A stretch of 64,000 nucleotides of DNA from an uncultured Mordavella sp. (lineage in GTDB: Bacteria; Bacillota; Clostridia; Lachnospirales; Lachnospiraceae). Below, one piece after another: positions 42,891-51,848 of this stretch. Below the pieces are notes generated by a model. It saw only the letters and a program-made list of their open reading frames with translations. It was not told the DNA's origin and ran no database searches. The first letter of the stretch is position 1, and the number at the start of each line of letters is the position of its first letter. Location of the stretch: the NCBI GenBank assembly GCA_902406105.1, contig CABPCP010000007.1:1-64000 (forward strand), in the 5' to 3' direction. Position numbers and translations under genes: made by a program.

Positions 42891-43961
42891 TTACTGCTCA
42901 ACAAGGCTGCTTCCATCTTCAGAAATCTCGCCGTTGTCAACGTAAAGCTGTACATACTCGTCAACAGTCTCGCTGTTGATTACAGGAGCGTCTACATAGT
43001 ACTCTACATCTGTAACTTCTTTTTCGCCTGTCAGAACGTCATGTGCGTTGGACATACACTGCTCAGCAAGCAGAGAAGCATCCTGAAGAGTTGTTCTGGT
43101 CAGAAGTCCTTCTTTTACAAGGAGAACGCCCTGAGCGTTTCCATCAACGCCGTATGCCAGGAAGTTCGGTGTTCCGTCTTCATTGAAGTAGTCGGAGTTG
43201 TTCCGGATCGCCTCGATCGCGCCTGCTGCCATGTTGTCGTTCATGGAGATGATCGCGTCGATATGAGTTCCGCCCTGTACCCATGTTTCCATCAGCGCAA
43301 GAGCTTCGTCACTGTTCCAGTTTGCGTAATCTTCGTAAAGGATCGTTACGTCAGGTCTCTCAGCGAAGAAGTACTGCTCCCATCCGTCACGACGTCCGTC
43401 AGAGTGGAAGTTGTTGGATGGTCCCATCAATACAACTACGTTAGCGTTCTCTGGGATTTCCTCTACCGCCGCCTCAGCGCTTGGCTGTGCCTGTGCTACA
43501 GGGTCAGCGTCAACAGTTCCGGTTCCTTCCAGAAGAGAATCATCATCTGTTCCGTCCAGGTCGCCCTGATGTACTGCCGGGTTTGTTGTGATAACCGGGA
43601 TTCCAGCATCTACAACCTGTTTTACATAAGGAGCGGATGCCGCGTTATCGTTAACCTGTACGATAACCAGATCGTACTGTTTTGTTACACAGTCCTCCAG
43701 AAGACTGTTAACCTGGTTGTTGTCTCCCTCACCACTGAAGTACTCAAGGGTGATATCGTCATACTTTTCTGCCTCAGACTGCATCTCACGAGTCAGCCAC
43801 GCGGCAAATGTATCAGCGCTGGCACGTGCGATAAACGCTACACGATAGCCATCTCCGCCGTCTCCGCCTTCGGAATCTCCGCCGGAGCCGCTGCAGGCGG
43901 TCATTGCAACCACCATCGCCAGAACAAGCACCATTGAAAGGATCTTTTTGATGTTTTTCAT
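42891..43961 (-). CDS. Sugar ABC transporter substrate-binding lipoprotein
   Basis: 356-residue type 1 periplasmic-binding lipoprotein. Signal peptide with lipobox MTAC (Cys23) and a glycine/serine linker precede the two-lobe domain; ISMNDNMAAGAIEAI near 230 is the usual hinge-region element. It is the third gene of its importer (ATPase, permease, binding protein), a different order from the first cluster. Ligand unknown; the downstream dehydrogenases indicate a polyol. Confidence 0.88.
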   Translation of the reverse strand: MKNIKKILSMVLVLAMVVAMTACSGSGGDSEGGDGGDGYRVAFIARASADTFAAWLTREMQSEAEKYDDITLEYFSGEGDNNQVNSLLEDCVTKQYDLVIVQVNDNAASAPYVKQVVDAGIPVITTNPAVHQGDLDGTDDDSLLEGTGTVDADPVAQAQPSAEAAVEEIPENANVVVLMGPSNNFHSDGRRDGWEQYFFAERPDVTILYEDYANWNSDEALALMETWVQGGTHIDAIISMNDNMAAGAIEAIRNNSDYFNEDGTPNFLAYGVDGNAQGVLLVKEGLLTRTTLQDASLLAEQCMSNAHDVLTGEKEVTDVEYYVDAPVINSETVDEYVQLYVDNGEISEDGSSLVEQ

Positions 43962-44066
43962 AGTTTTTCCTCCCTTTTTCTTTTTTCATTTAGGTTTTAA
44001 GTACCGCAAGCATCGTCATGCAGGAAAAAAACGCTTTGCCGTACAAATCCTCAGCTGCAATCTGGA

Positions 44067-45059
44067 TTATTTCTCCTCTTTCTTCTTATCAGAATCATCC
44101 GCGATGATCACCTTCGCGCTCTTCTTGCTCTTGCTCATTACGTCGAAGGCTACAGCGATAACTACGATCGCTCCTTTGATGATCTGCTGGATATAAGAGT
44201 CGATTCCCAGCAAGTTCATGATATTCTCCAGGAACGCGATGATAAACGCACCGGCAATGGTTCCGGTAACAGTTCCGATACCGCCGGTAAAGGAAGTACC
44301 GCCGACGATAGCCGCCGTCAGACCGTTCATCTCATATCCTACCGCGCCGTTGGGAAGACCCGCGTTATTTCTCGCCATAAAGATCACTCCCGCGAAAGCG
44401 GCCATGATACCATTAATGATATATGCTTTATAGATACTTACTTTTACATTGATACCACTGGCTACCGCCGCGTTCCGGTTTCCGCCGATGGCGTAAAGGC
44501 TTCTGCCCCACCGGGTCTCGTTGACCAGATACCAGATGATAAAACTGATCACAAACACGATGATGACCGGAATCGGGATCGGCCCTACCGTTCCCTGTCC
44601 AAGAACAACGAAATCTCCAAGCTGCAGGATATTAGAACCGCCGCAGTAGTAAAGCGCGATACCACGGGCGATCTCCTGCATACCCAAGGTGGCGATGAAC
44701 GCCGGCACATCAAACTGAGCTACGAAGAACGCGTTGAACAGGTTACACAGGATACTTACTACGATCGCTACCACCAGTGATAAGATCAGCGACTGTGTAT
44801 GCCGATATGTATCCACCGCCAGGACACCTGAAAGAGCCAGAACAGATGCTACAGACAGATCCAGGAATCCAGCGATGATCAGGATCATTTCACCGTATGC
44901 GATCAGCAGGCCCACACAGGTCTGACGCAAAATATTGATCAAGTTGTTGCTCGTTAAGAAGTACGGGCTTAAGATACTACAGATGATAAACATCGCGATC
45001 AGTATCAAAAAGATAGAGTACTTCTGAGCATTTTGACGTAATTTAGAATTCGTAGTCAT
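44067..45059 (-). CDS. ABC sugar transporter permease (RbsC family)
   Basis: Membrane subunit of about 330 residues with roughly nine hydrophobic segments, GFLDLSVASVLALSG near 66 and GGTSFTGGIGTVTGT near 253. A charged Lys/Glu-rich tail ends the protein. ATG at 45059 is 10 bases from GGAGGG; nearer upstream ATGs overlap that site. Works with the ATPase 29 bases upstream. Confidence 0.9.
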   Translation of the reverse strand: MTTNSKLRQNAQKYSIFLILIAMFIICSILSPYFLTSNNLINILRQTCVGLLIAYGEMILIIAGFLDLSVASVLALSGVLAVDTYRHTQSLILSLVVAIVVSILCNLFNAFFVAQFDVPAFIATLGMQEIARGIALYYCGGSNILQLGDFVVLGQGTVGPIPIPVIIVFVISFIIWYLVNETRWGRSLYAIGGNRNAAVASGINVKVSIYKAYIINGIMAAFAGVIFMARNNAGLPNGAVGYEMNGLTAAIVGGTSFTGGIGTVTGTIAGAFIIAFLENIMNLLGIDSYIQQIIKGAIVVIAVAFDVMSKSKKSAKVIIADDSDKKKEEK

Positions 45060-45088
45060 TTTCTTCATTCCCTCCATCCAACATATTT

Positions 45089-46585
45089 TTAAAGATTCAT
45101 TAAGTTGGTCGCGTATTTCATGATGGTCTCCTGAGAGAACTCATCTCTGTTCAGACAGCCTGTGATCCGGCCCTGGCACATAATGTAGATCCGGTCACAC
45201 ATACCGATCAGCTCTGCCATCTCTGATGAAACCATGACAACCGCTTTATCATTTTTTACCATGTCGGTCATCAGTTTATAAATCTCAAACTTCGCTCCAA
45301 CATCGATACCTCTGGTAGGCTCGTCCAGGATCATGACGTCTGGATTGCAGAGCATCCATCTTGCCAGGAGGACCTTCTGCGCGTTTCCGCCGGAGAGTGA
45401 AGAAATCGGAGTCTCCAGAGACGGCGTCTTCACTTCCATCTTCTCGAACATGTCTGCGACTTCTCGTTCCTCTTTCTTCTTATGAGTGATCCCGCCATAG
45501 ATATAGGACTCCAAATTGGCGATACTAGCGTTTTCACGTACGCTCCGCACTGGAATCAGCCCGTATTCCCGCCGGTCTTCCGACAGCATGATCATCCCCT
45601 GTTTGATCGAATCCATCGGATTTTTGATCGTTACTTCCTTGCCGTTCAGTTTGATGGTCCCGGAATCATGCGGATCCAAGCCATACATCGCTCTCATCGT
45701 CTCTGTTCTTCCAGCTCCTACCAGACCGGCAAAACCAACGATCTCTCCTTTGCGCACCTGGAAAGAAATGTCGTCGAAAATATTTTTCATAGAGAAATGC
45801 TCTACTTCCAGAGCCACGTCTCCAAGCGGAACCTCTTCCTTTGGATACGCGTTGTCCAGTTTCCGCCCAACCATCCGGTTGATGACTGTTTCCAGATCAA
45901 GATCTTCCGCCCGGTCTGTGGAAACCACTGTTCCGTCACGAAGGACCGTGATATCGTCCGCGATACGGAACACCTCGTCCATCTTATGGGATATGTAAAT
46001 GATGCTGACACCAGCGGCCTTCAGCTCCGCGATCTTCTTAAACAGCAGTTCTGCTTCTCTTTGAGAAATTGATGATGTCGGCTCATCCATGATCACGATC
46101 TTGGCATTATTAGTAATCGCCTTGATAATCTCCAGCATCTGGATATCTGATACCGTCAGTGTCTTCAGCTTCTGTGTCGGAGCATAAGGGAGCTTCTGCT
46201 CCTCCAAAAATTTCACTGCCTCACTGCGGACCTTTTTCCAATTTACTTTTCCAAACTTGTTCACCGGAAGACGTCCCATAAAAATATTCTCTTCTACAGA
46301 CAATTCCGATGCGTAGTTGAGTTCCTGCGCTATCATGGAAATTCCAAGCTCTCTGGCCTGAATCGGGTTCTTAACCTCTACCGGTTTCTCATCAATGAAG
46401 ATCTGCCCCTCATCCGCTTTATACAGCCCGTTGATGATCTTCATCAAGGTAGACTTCCCTGCGCCGTTCTCACCGCAGAGCGCGTGGACTGTACCCTTAC
46501 GGACAGCGAAATCTATATTGCTGAGCGCCTTGACACCCGGGAAAGATTTACTGATCCCGCTTACTCTCATTTGAATTTCACTCAT
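45089..46585 (-). CDS. ABC sugar transporter ATP-binding protein (RbsA family)
   Basis: About 498 residues in two cassettes: Walker A GENGAGKST near 33 and VIMDEPTSSIS in the first; GLVGAGRTE, LSGGNAQKV and MILDEPTRGID in the second. ATG at 46585 follows GGGAGGAAG; the longer frame (ATG 46609) contains that site. First gene of the leftward polyol operon, with a strong promoter about 160 bases upstream. Confidence 0.92.
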   Translation of the reverse strand: MSEIQMRVSGISKSFPGVKALSNIDFAVRKGTVHALCGENGAGKSTLMKIINGLYKADEGQIFIDEKPVEVKNPIQARELGISMIAQELNYASELSVEENIFMGRLPVNKFGKVNWKKVRSEAVKFLEEQKLPYAPTQKLKTLTVSDIQMLEIIKAITNNAKIVIMDEPTSSISQREAELLFKKIAELKAAGVSIIYISHKMDEVFRIADDITVLRDGTVVSTDRAEDLDLETVINRMVGRKLDNAYPKEEVPLGDVALEVEHFSMKNIFDDISFQVRKGEIVGFAGLVGAGRTETMRAMYGLDPHDSGTIKLNGKEVTIKNPMDSIKQGMIMLSEDRREYGLIPVRSVRENASIANLESYIYGGITHKKKEEREVADMFEKMEVKTPSLETPISSLSGGNAQKVLLARWMLCNPDVMILDEPTRGIDVGAKFEIYKLMTDMVKNDKAVVMVSSEMAELIGMCDRIYIMCQGRITGCLNRDEFSQETIMKYATNLMNL

Positions 46586-46691
46586 GAATAGCTTCCTCCC
46601 TTCCTTCATTATTAAGCCGTCAGCATTTTCCGTTTTTGACCGTTTTTATATGATTTAGCAATCAAAAATGTTGTTTTAGTCATTTCCGATA

Positions 46692-46710
46692 GTTAAACCA
46701 TTATTTTAAC
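46692..46710. promoter_or_regulatory. Possible operator in the leader of the polyol operon
   Basis: GTTAAA (46692-46697) and TTTAAC (46705-46710) form a small palindrome about 30-45 bases downstream of the predicted transcription start, a position suited to roadblock repression. Weak evidence. Confidence 0.3.
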
Positions 46711-46744
46711 CGCCATATTTATGCATTATGCTTGTTATAGCTTT

Positions 46745-46773
46745 ATGATATACTTCTTCTCTCCTATTGTCAA
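46745..46773 (-). promoter_or_regulatory. Promoter of the polyol ABC-dehydrogenase operon
   Basis: Minus strand: perfect -35 TTGACA (46768-46773), 17-base spacer, -10 TATCAT (46745-46750). Start site near 46738, giving a leader of about 150 bases. The rest of this 398-base divergent gap is AT- and T-rich, with no open frame recognised. Confidence 0.7.
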
Positions 46774-46913
46774 TTCATTTTTTTGCCCTATCGGATGTCC
46801 TTTCTTGTTCTTTTTTATGAACCGCCCCGTTTTTTCGGACATTTTTTATTCATACTTTATTCATAATTACTTCTGTTTTAGTTTGATATTTTTTTAACTT
46901 TTTTACTTTTTTG

Positions 46914-46942
46914 TTGTTTTCTTTTTGTTTTTGTGTTATTCT
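46914..46942 (+). promoter_or_regulatory. Possible promoter of the PfkB-rhamnulokinase gene set
   Basis: -35 TTGTTT (46914-46919), 17-base spacer, extended -10 TGT-TATTCT (46934-46942) within a very T-rich tract. Weaker than the divergent promoter and perhaps activator-dependent. Confidence 0.4.
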
Positions 46943-46983
46943 ACCCTTATCAAATACAAAAAACAAACAGAAAGGGGTATGTT

Positions 46984-47925
46984 ATGATCCATACATTGAC
47001 GCTGAATCCCGCCATCGATCGGATCCTTTACCTGAACAGGTTTGAACGGAACGTTACGAACCGGATCCAAAGAATCCAGGATACTCTGGGCGGGAAGGGT
47101 ACGCATGTATCCATCAATCTAAAGCTGCTGGGACAGGACAACACCGCTTTTGGCATCTGCCACGGCGCCACGGGAAAACGCGTTATGGATATGCTGGAAA
47201 AAGCTGGTATCTGTGTAGAGTTTGACCACTATGAGGCCGGCGGCCGTCAGACGCGGACGAATTATCTTCTGATCGAAGATACCGCTGACTGCACCATTGT
47301 CGCGGAGAGCGGCGTACAGCTTACAGAAAATGAACTGGAATCCCTGATCACGAGAATGGAGGCTGTGATCCGGCCAGGCGATTACCTGGTCTTCTCCGGC
47401 GATGCCTCTAATTCCCCGGACCCTGCCGTTTACAATCGGATCCTGCGGGTGTTTCGGGATAAAGATGTCCGGTTCTTCTTGGATACCAGCGGCAAATCCT
47501 TAAAAGAATGCATCCAGGAAAGCCCATACATGATCAAGCCAAACCTGGACGAATTGTCTACCCTGTCCGGTTTCCCGATCCCAGAGGACGATACGGCTAT
47601 CATGAACGCCATCAGCAGTTTGGACCGCTACAACATTCCAATCATCGCGGTGTCATTAGGGGGAGATGGTTCCATCGTAAAGACTCCGGAAGGATTCTAT
47701 CGGGTACATCCCCCAAAAGTACATGTCTGCAACACCATTGGCTGCGGAGACTGCTATCTGGCCGGTTTTGTCTACGGGGTTTCCAGGAATCACGGAATAG
47801 AAGAGACGCTTCGCATCGCTACAGCAGTATCTGCCGCGACCGCGGAATCCGATATTTCCGTAGGCTATGACTTGGATCGGGCAATGGCTTTGAAAAATCA
47901 GGTAACAATTGAAAAAATTCAATAA
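46984..47925 (+). CDS. PfkB family hexose kinase (1-phosphofructokinase/tagatose-6-phosphate kinase type)
   Basis: 313-residue ribokinase-fold sugar kinase. N-terminal LTLNPAIDRILYL and GGKGTHVSINLKLLG are typical of the LacC/FruK subgroup; the catalytic Asp is in IGCGDCYLAGF, a variant of the GAGD motif with Cys. It phosphorylates a ketose phosphate such as fructose 1-phosphate or tagatose 6-phosphate. ATG at 46984 follows AAAGGGG. Heads the rightward set that contains two class II aldolases, one of which could cleave its product. Confidence 0.82.
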   Translation: MIHTLTLNPAIDRILYLNRFERNVTNRIQRIQDTLGGKGTHVSINLKLLGQDNTAFGICHGATGKRVMDMLEKAGICVEFDHYEAGGRQTRTNYLLIEDTADCTIVAESGVQLTENELESLITRMEAVIRPGDYLVFSGDASNSPDPAVYNRILRVFRDKDVRFFLDTSGKSLKECIQESPYMIKPNLDELSTLSGFPIPEDDTAIMNAISSLDRYNIPIIAVSLGGDGSIVKTPEGFYRVHPPKVHVCNTIGCGDCYLAGFVYGVSRNHGIEETLRIATAVSAATAESDISVGYDLDRAMALKNQVTIEKIQ

Positions 47926-47950
47926 TTATATTAAAGTAAAAGGAGAAAAA

Positions 47951-48556
47951 ATGAGCAACTTATCTTACTATGAAATGAGACAGGAAATGGTAACTATTGC
48001 GAAGCTTATGTGGGAGCGCAGACTCACCAACGCGGCGGGAGGAAATTTCGCGGTCCGCGTGGACGACAACCGCATCCTGATCTCCCCTTCACTGATGTCC
48101 GAGCGCAAGCACTGCAATATGAAGCCGGAAGATTTTCTTTTGATCGACTATGATCAAAATCTTCTGGAAGGGGAGGGCAAACTGTCCAGAGAAAGTCTGA
48201 TGCATGTACTGATCCTGAGTAATTTCAAAGAAATCGAGTGTACGATCCACGCGCATCCGTTTTATTGCATGCCTTTCGTCGCACAGGGAAAACCCATTCC
48301 AAATGTGACAGAAGCTACCATGGGAAGAGGAGAAGTGGGCTGCATCCAATGGACCAAGGCCTATTCTGAAGAATTGAGCAGAAATGTTTATCAGTATTTC
48401 GAAGATCACAGAGAACTTGCCGAAAAGAAACCCATTGGCATGATCATGCCTAAACATGGGGTAGTTGTGTCCGGCCCCAGCATCTATCTTGCTTACAGTA
48501 TGTTAGAGCGGATCGAGTGCGACGCGTTCTGCACCATCACCAAAGGGCTCATCTAG
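47951..48556 (+). CDS. Class II aldolase (FucA/AraD family)
   Basis: 201-residue zinc aldolase/epimerase fold. GGNFAVRV near 30 is the phosphate-binding region; zinc ligands are in HAHPFY (H100, H102) and KHGVVV near 167. It probably cleaves a ketose 1-phosphate to DHAP plus an aldehyde. Distinct from the larger RhaD-like aldolase 2.4 kb downstream. ATG at 47951 follows AAAGGAG, 25 bases after the kinase stop. Confidence 0.85.
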   Translation: MSNLSYYEMRQEMVTIAKLMWERRLTNAAGGNFAVRVDDNRILISPSLMSERKHCNMKPEDFLLIDYDQNLLEGEGKLSRESLMHVLILSNFKEIECTIHAHPFYCMPFVAQGKPIPNVTEATMGRGEVGCIQWTKAYSEELSRNVYQYFEDHRELAEKKPIGMIMPKHGVVVSGPSIYLAYSMLERIECDAFCTITKGLI

Positions 48557-48628
48557 CGCTTCCAGGCGCGCTCACGCGCGGCGCAGTCTTAGGAGCTGCT
48601 CAAAATAGAAACAAGGATGGTATGAATT

Positions 48629-49453
48629 ATGTATAGTCAGGAAAGAAAAGCGAAAATCATTGATCTTCTGGGATCCCAGTCATCTGTAAGCGTCAGTATC
48701 CTTGCCGATATGCTGCACACTTCCAAAGAAACGATCCGGCGGGATCTAAAAGGGCTGGAAGCGGAAGGCATCCTGACTCGCACCCACGGCGGAGCGATCT
48801 TAAATGCCAATACTCCCAGCGTTGGGGCGGCGGCAAAGTACGGCGAAGCCGTCATGAACAATGATTATCCTTTCGCCCTGCGTCATGTCCGCAACATCCC
48901 GGCTAAGAAGGTGATCGCCCAGAAAGCTGCTACGTTTATTGAGGACAGAGACACAATCTTTATCGACAACAGTTCCACTACTCTTTTCCTTTTGGATTAT
49001 ATCCCTAGGGAACTGCACCTTACGATCATCACCAACTCGATCAAGGTACTGCTGGAAGCTGCCAAGATGGAGAATCCTAACTTGTCTTTGATTTCTCTGG
49101 CCGGATTTTACAACCAAAACAATTACTCCGTGTACGGGACCAGAACGATCAAAAGCGCGGAAGAATTTTTCCCAAATAAAACGTTCATTTCCTGTACCGG
49201 CGTCACCTTGAATAAACAGCTTACCGACATCAGTCTTAATGAGGTTGACACAAAATTGGCCATGATGCGTAAGTCCGAGAAAACTTATCTTCTGGCGGAT
49301 CATACAAAATTTGAGATCAATGGGCCTTTCTATTTATCCGGTTTTGATGCCGTGGATTATATCATCACAGATAAATATGACTATACACCTCAGACCGCCG
49401 AGACGGTCCGGATGATCACGAAGAAATACGGCATCCGGATCATCACCGACTAG
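48629..49453 (+). CDS. DeoR family transcriptional regulator
   Basis: 274 residues: N-terminal helix-turn-helix (LADMLHTSKETIRRDLKGLE, about 22-41, then ILTRTHGGAI) and a C-terminal DeoRC domain (DNSSTTLFLLDYI, TNSIKVLLEA, LADHTKFE). Located in the middle of the kinase/aldolase set, it is likely the local repressor of this and perhaps of the divergent polyol operon. A GC-rich hairpin region precedes it at about 48558-48590. Confidence 0.87.
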   Translation: MYSQERKAKIIDLLGSQSSVSVSILADMLHTSKETIRRDLKGLEAEGILTRTHGGAILNANTPSVGAAAKYGEAVMNNDYPFALRHVRNIPAKKVIAQKAATFIEDRDTIFIDNSSTTLFLLDYIPRELHLTIITNSIKVLLEAAKMENPNLSLISLAGFYNQNNYSVYGTRTIKSAEEFFPNKTFISCTGVTLNKQLTDISLNEVDTKLAMMRKSEKTYLLADHTKFEINGPFYLSGFDAVDYIITDKYDYTPQTAETVRMITKKYGIRIITD

Positions 49454-49467
49454 AGGAGGATTTATCA

Positions 49468-50946
49468 TTGAACATATTAGCTTTCGACCTTGGCGCAAGC
49501 GGCGGAAAACTGTTCCTTGCGGCCATCGAAGGAGAAAACGTGTCGGTCCAGAATATCCACCGGTTCGACAATATTTCCTATTCTATGGGAAATGCGCTGT
49601 ACTGGGACATTATGAACATTTATAGGGAAATGAATGTGGGCATTAAGAAGGCTATCGCGCTGACCGGGGATCGTATTGATTCCTTTGCCATCGATTCTTT
49701 CTCCAATGATTTCGGTCTGATCGACAAGGACGGCGCTTTACTTTCTCCTGTACGCTGCTACAGAGACAACCGCACCAAACGCCACGCGGATAAAATTTAT
49801 AAGAAAATCTCGAAAGAACATCTTTATTCCTTAAGCGGGAATCAGAACGCTCTTTTTAACACCTATATGCAGCTTGCCGCCATGAGGGAAGACGGACACG
49901 GCTTTCTATTAGATCACGCGTATAAATTACTGTATATTCCGGATCTTCTGCTCTATTATCTCACCGGGAAGATGATCAATGAATACACTCTGGCTTCTGT
50001 CAGCCAGATGTATGATTTCCGGCAGGATGACTGGTGCCAGGAGATTTTGGACACATACCAGATTCCCCGACGGCTCTTCGGCGCCCTGACAAAACCCGGC
50101 ACTTTGCTTGGCCGTACCAGTCAGTCCTACAACCAGATGATGGAAACGAAGGGATTTCCTGTGGCTGTCGTCTGCGAACACGACACCGCCTCTGCCTACC
50201 TTTCTTCGCCCCTTACCACGGACTGCGCGCTGATCAGCTGCGGAACCTGGGCGCTGATCGGAACGGAACTTCCCTCCTGCGTCATCACGCCCGAGGGATA
50301 TCAGGCAAACCTAGCGAACGAAGGCGGGTATCCGGGCCATCACCGTCTTCTGCGCAATGTCATGAGTTCCTGGTTTATCCAGGAAACCCGACGGTATTAC
50401 CAGGAACATGGAATGGATTTTTCTTTTTCCCAGCTTGGAGAGCTGGCGGAAAAGGCTGAGCCTTTCCGGTTTTTCTTTGACCCCGACGATCCCAGGTTCT
50501 ATGATCCGGGAAATATTCCGAGAAAGATCCAGGATTACTGCCAGGAACATTTTGGCGCAAAGCCTGAGACTGTGGGCGCGCTGATACGCTGCATTTACGA
50601 AAGTCTGGCGATGAAATTTCGCTGGACAGTGGAAACGCTGGAGCGGATCTCTGGCAAAACTCTGCCTATGATCAATATGATGGGAGGCGGCTCCAAAGCC
50701 GAGATGCTCTGCCAGTTTACCGCCAATGCTTCTGGAAAAACTGTGGTCGCCGGACCGGATGAAGCCACGGCTATCGGAAACATCACAGTCCAGCTCATTG
50801 CTATGGGCGCCGCTTCTACATTAGAGGAGGCCAAGTCTATCCTGGCTCCGGCTTCGATCGTCCGAGAATATAAACCTCAGGATCACGCCTTATGGGATAC
50901 CCACTATCGAGACTATCTCCGGCTTTTGGAAAGGAGCAGGATATGA
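49468..50946 (+). CDS. rhaB: Rhamnulokinase
   Basis: FGGY kinase of 492 residues, RhaB type. FDLGASGGKLFLA (6-18) shows the RhaB-style GASGG loop, the catalytic base is D239 in CEHDTAS, and SCGTWALIG and NMMGGGSKAEMLCQ follow. It phosphorylates L-rhamnulose to the 1-phosphate, or a related ketose. The start is TTG at 49468, 9 bases after GAGGAGG. It overlaps the aldolase gene by 4 bases (ATGA). No rhamnose isomerase gene is in the window. Confidence 0.88.
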   Translation: MNILAFDLGASGGKLFLAAIEGENVSVQNIHRFDNISYSMGNALYWDIMNIYREMNVGIKKAIALTGDRIDSFAIDSFSNDFGLIDKDGALLSPVRCYRDNRTKRHADKIYKKISKEHLYSLSGNQNALFNTYMQLAAMREDGHGFLLDHAYKLLYIPDLLLYYLTGKMINEYTLASVSQMYDFRQDDWCQEILDTYQIPRRLFGALTKPGTLLGRTSQSYNQMMETKGFPVAVVCEHDTASAYLSSPLTTDCALISCGTWALIGTELPSCVITPEGYQANLANEGGYPGHHRLLRNVMSSWFIQETRRYYQEHGMDFSFSQLGELAEKAEPFRFFFDPDDPRFYDPGNIPRKIQDYCQEHFGAKPETVGALIRCIYESLAMKFRWTVETLERISGKTLPMINMMGGGSKAEMLCQFTANASGKTVVAGPDEATAIGNITVQLIAMGAASTLEEAKSILAPASIVREYKPQDHALWDTHYRDYLRLLERSRI

Positions 50947-51755
50947 AAGATATTTTGACAGCGCCATTTCTCACAGAAATGTGTGAAATGACAGCAAATA
51001 TGTACCGGCTTGGATGGGATGAGCGTAACGGCGGAAATATCAGCCAGCTTCTATCTTCTGGAGAATTAGAAGAATATCTGGATCTCTCCGCAGTCATACG
51101 GAAGATTCCAATTCAATTTGACGCCGCTCCCCTTGCGGGGAAGCTTTTTCTGGTCACGGGAACTGGGAAATATTTCAAAAACGTGGCCAAAAATCCGTCT
51201 GAAAATCTTGGGATCGTACGCATTGCGGACAATGGACGGGAAGCTGAGGTGCTGTGGGGATTCCAGGGGGACGCCGCTCCTACCAGTGAATTTCCCACCC
51301 ATCTGATGAATCACATGGCACGGCTGAAAACCGATCCCTCCCACCGGGTAGTCATGCACTGTCATCCGGTCAACACCATTGCTTTGACCTTCGTATGTCC
51401 GCCGGATGAACGAGAGATCACCCGGACTCTTTGGGGCATGTGCTCCGAGTGCATCGTTATTTTCCCCGACGGAGTGGGACTGGTACCTTGGATGGTTTCC
51501 GGCACAAACGCCATCGGTGAGGCTACCGCGGAAAAAATAAAAGACCGCCGCCTGGTAATCTGGGCACAGCACGGCATTTTTGCCGTAGGCCATGATCTGG
51601 ACGAAGCTTTCGGACTGATCGAAACTGTAGAAAAAGCCGCGGAAATTTATATGAAAATCGCACATTTAGAAATCAAAAGCCGCCTTCCAGAAGAACAGCT
51701 GAAAGATTTAGCGGCACAGTTCCATGTCACCCCAAGAGAAGGGTACCTGGATTAA
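50943..51755 (+). CDS. rhaD: Rhamnulose-1-phosphate aldolase
   Basis: Zinc class II aldolase of 270 residues, RhaD length. GWDERNGGNISQLL, GTGKYFKNV, zinc ligands in VMHCHPVNTIAL and AQHGIFAVG match RhaD, which yields DHAP and L-lactaldehyde. Translationally coupled to the rhamnulokinase, so the two act in series. A type A palindrome follows 15 bases after the stop. Confidence 0.9.
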   Translation: MKDILTAPFLTEMCEMTANMYRLGWDERNGGNISQLLSSGELEEYLDLSAVIRKIPIQFDAAPLAGKLFLVTGTGKYFKNVAKNPSENLGIVRIADNGREAEVLWGFQGDAAPTSEFPTHLMNHMARLKTDPSHRVVMHCHPVNTIALTFVCPPDEREITRTLWGMCSECIVIFPDGVGLVPWMVSGTNAIGEATAEKIKDRRLVIWAQHGIFAVGHDLDEAFGLIETVEKAAEIYMKIAHLEIKSRLPEEQLKDLAAQFHVTPREGYLD

Positions 51756-51769
51756 TTTGGGACAGGGCA

Positions 51770-51821
51770 TTTTCAATTGGGGCCGGGGGATTTTTAAAAA
51801 TCCCCCGGCCCCAATTGAAAA
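51770..51821. repeat. Long perfect palindrome, type A copy 3
   Basis: 52-base perfect palindrome, 26-bp arms (TTTTCAATTGGGGCC, GGGGGA, TTTTT centre). It is preceded by GGGACAGGGCA, the reverse complement of the flank of copy 1, so the copies lie in opposite orientations. Found between rhaD and the SDR gene in the same direction. Confidence 0.85.
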
Positions 51822-51848
51822 AATATATGTAAAGAAAGGATTTTGCTT

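Noticed and set aside
42792-43937. Open frame of 381 codons opposite the binding-protein gene
   Set aside because: Antisense to a clear lipoprotein gene; Cys/Val-rich translation without domain features.
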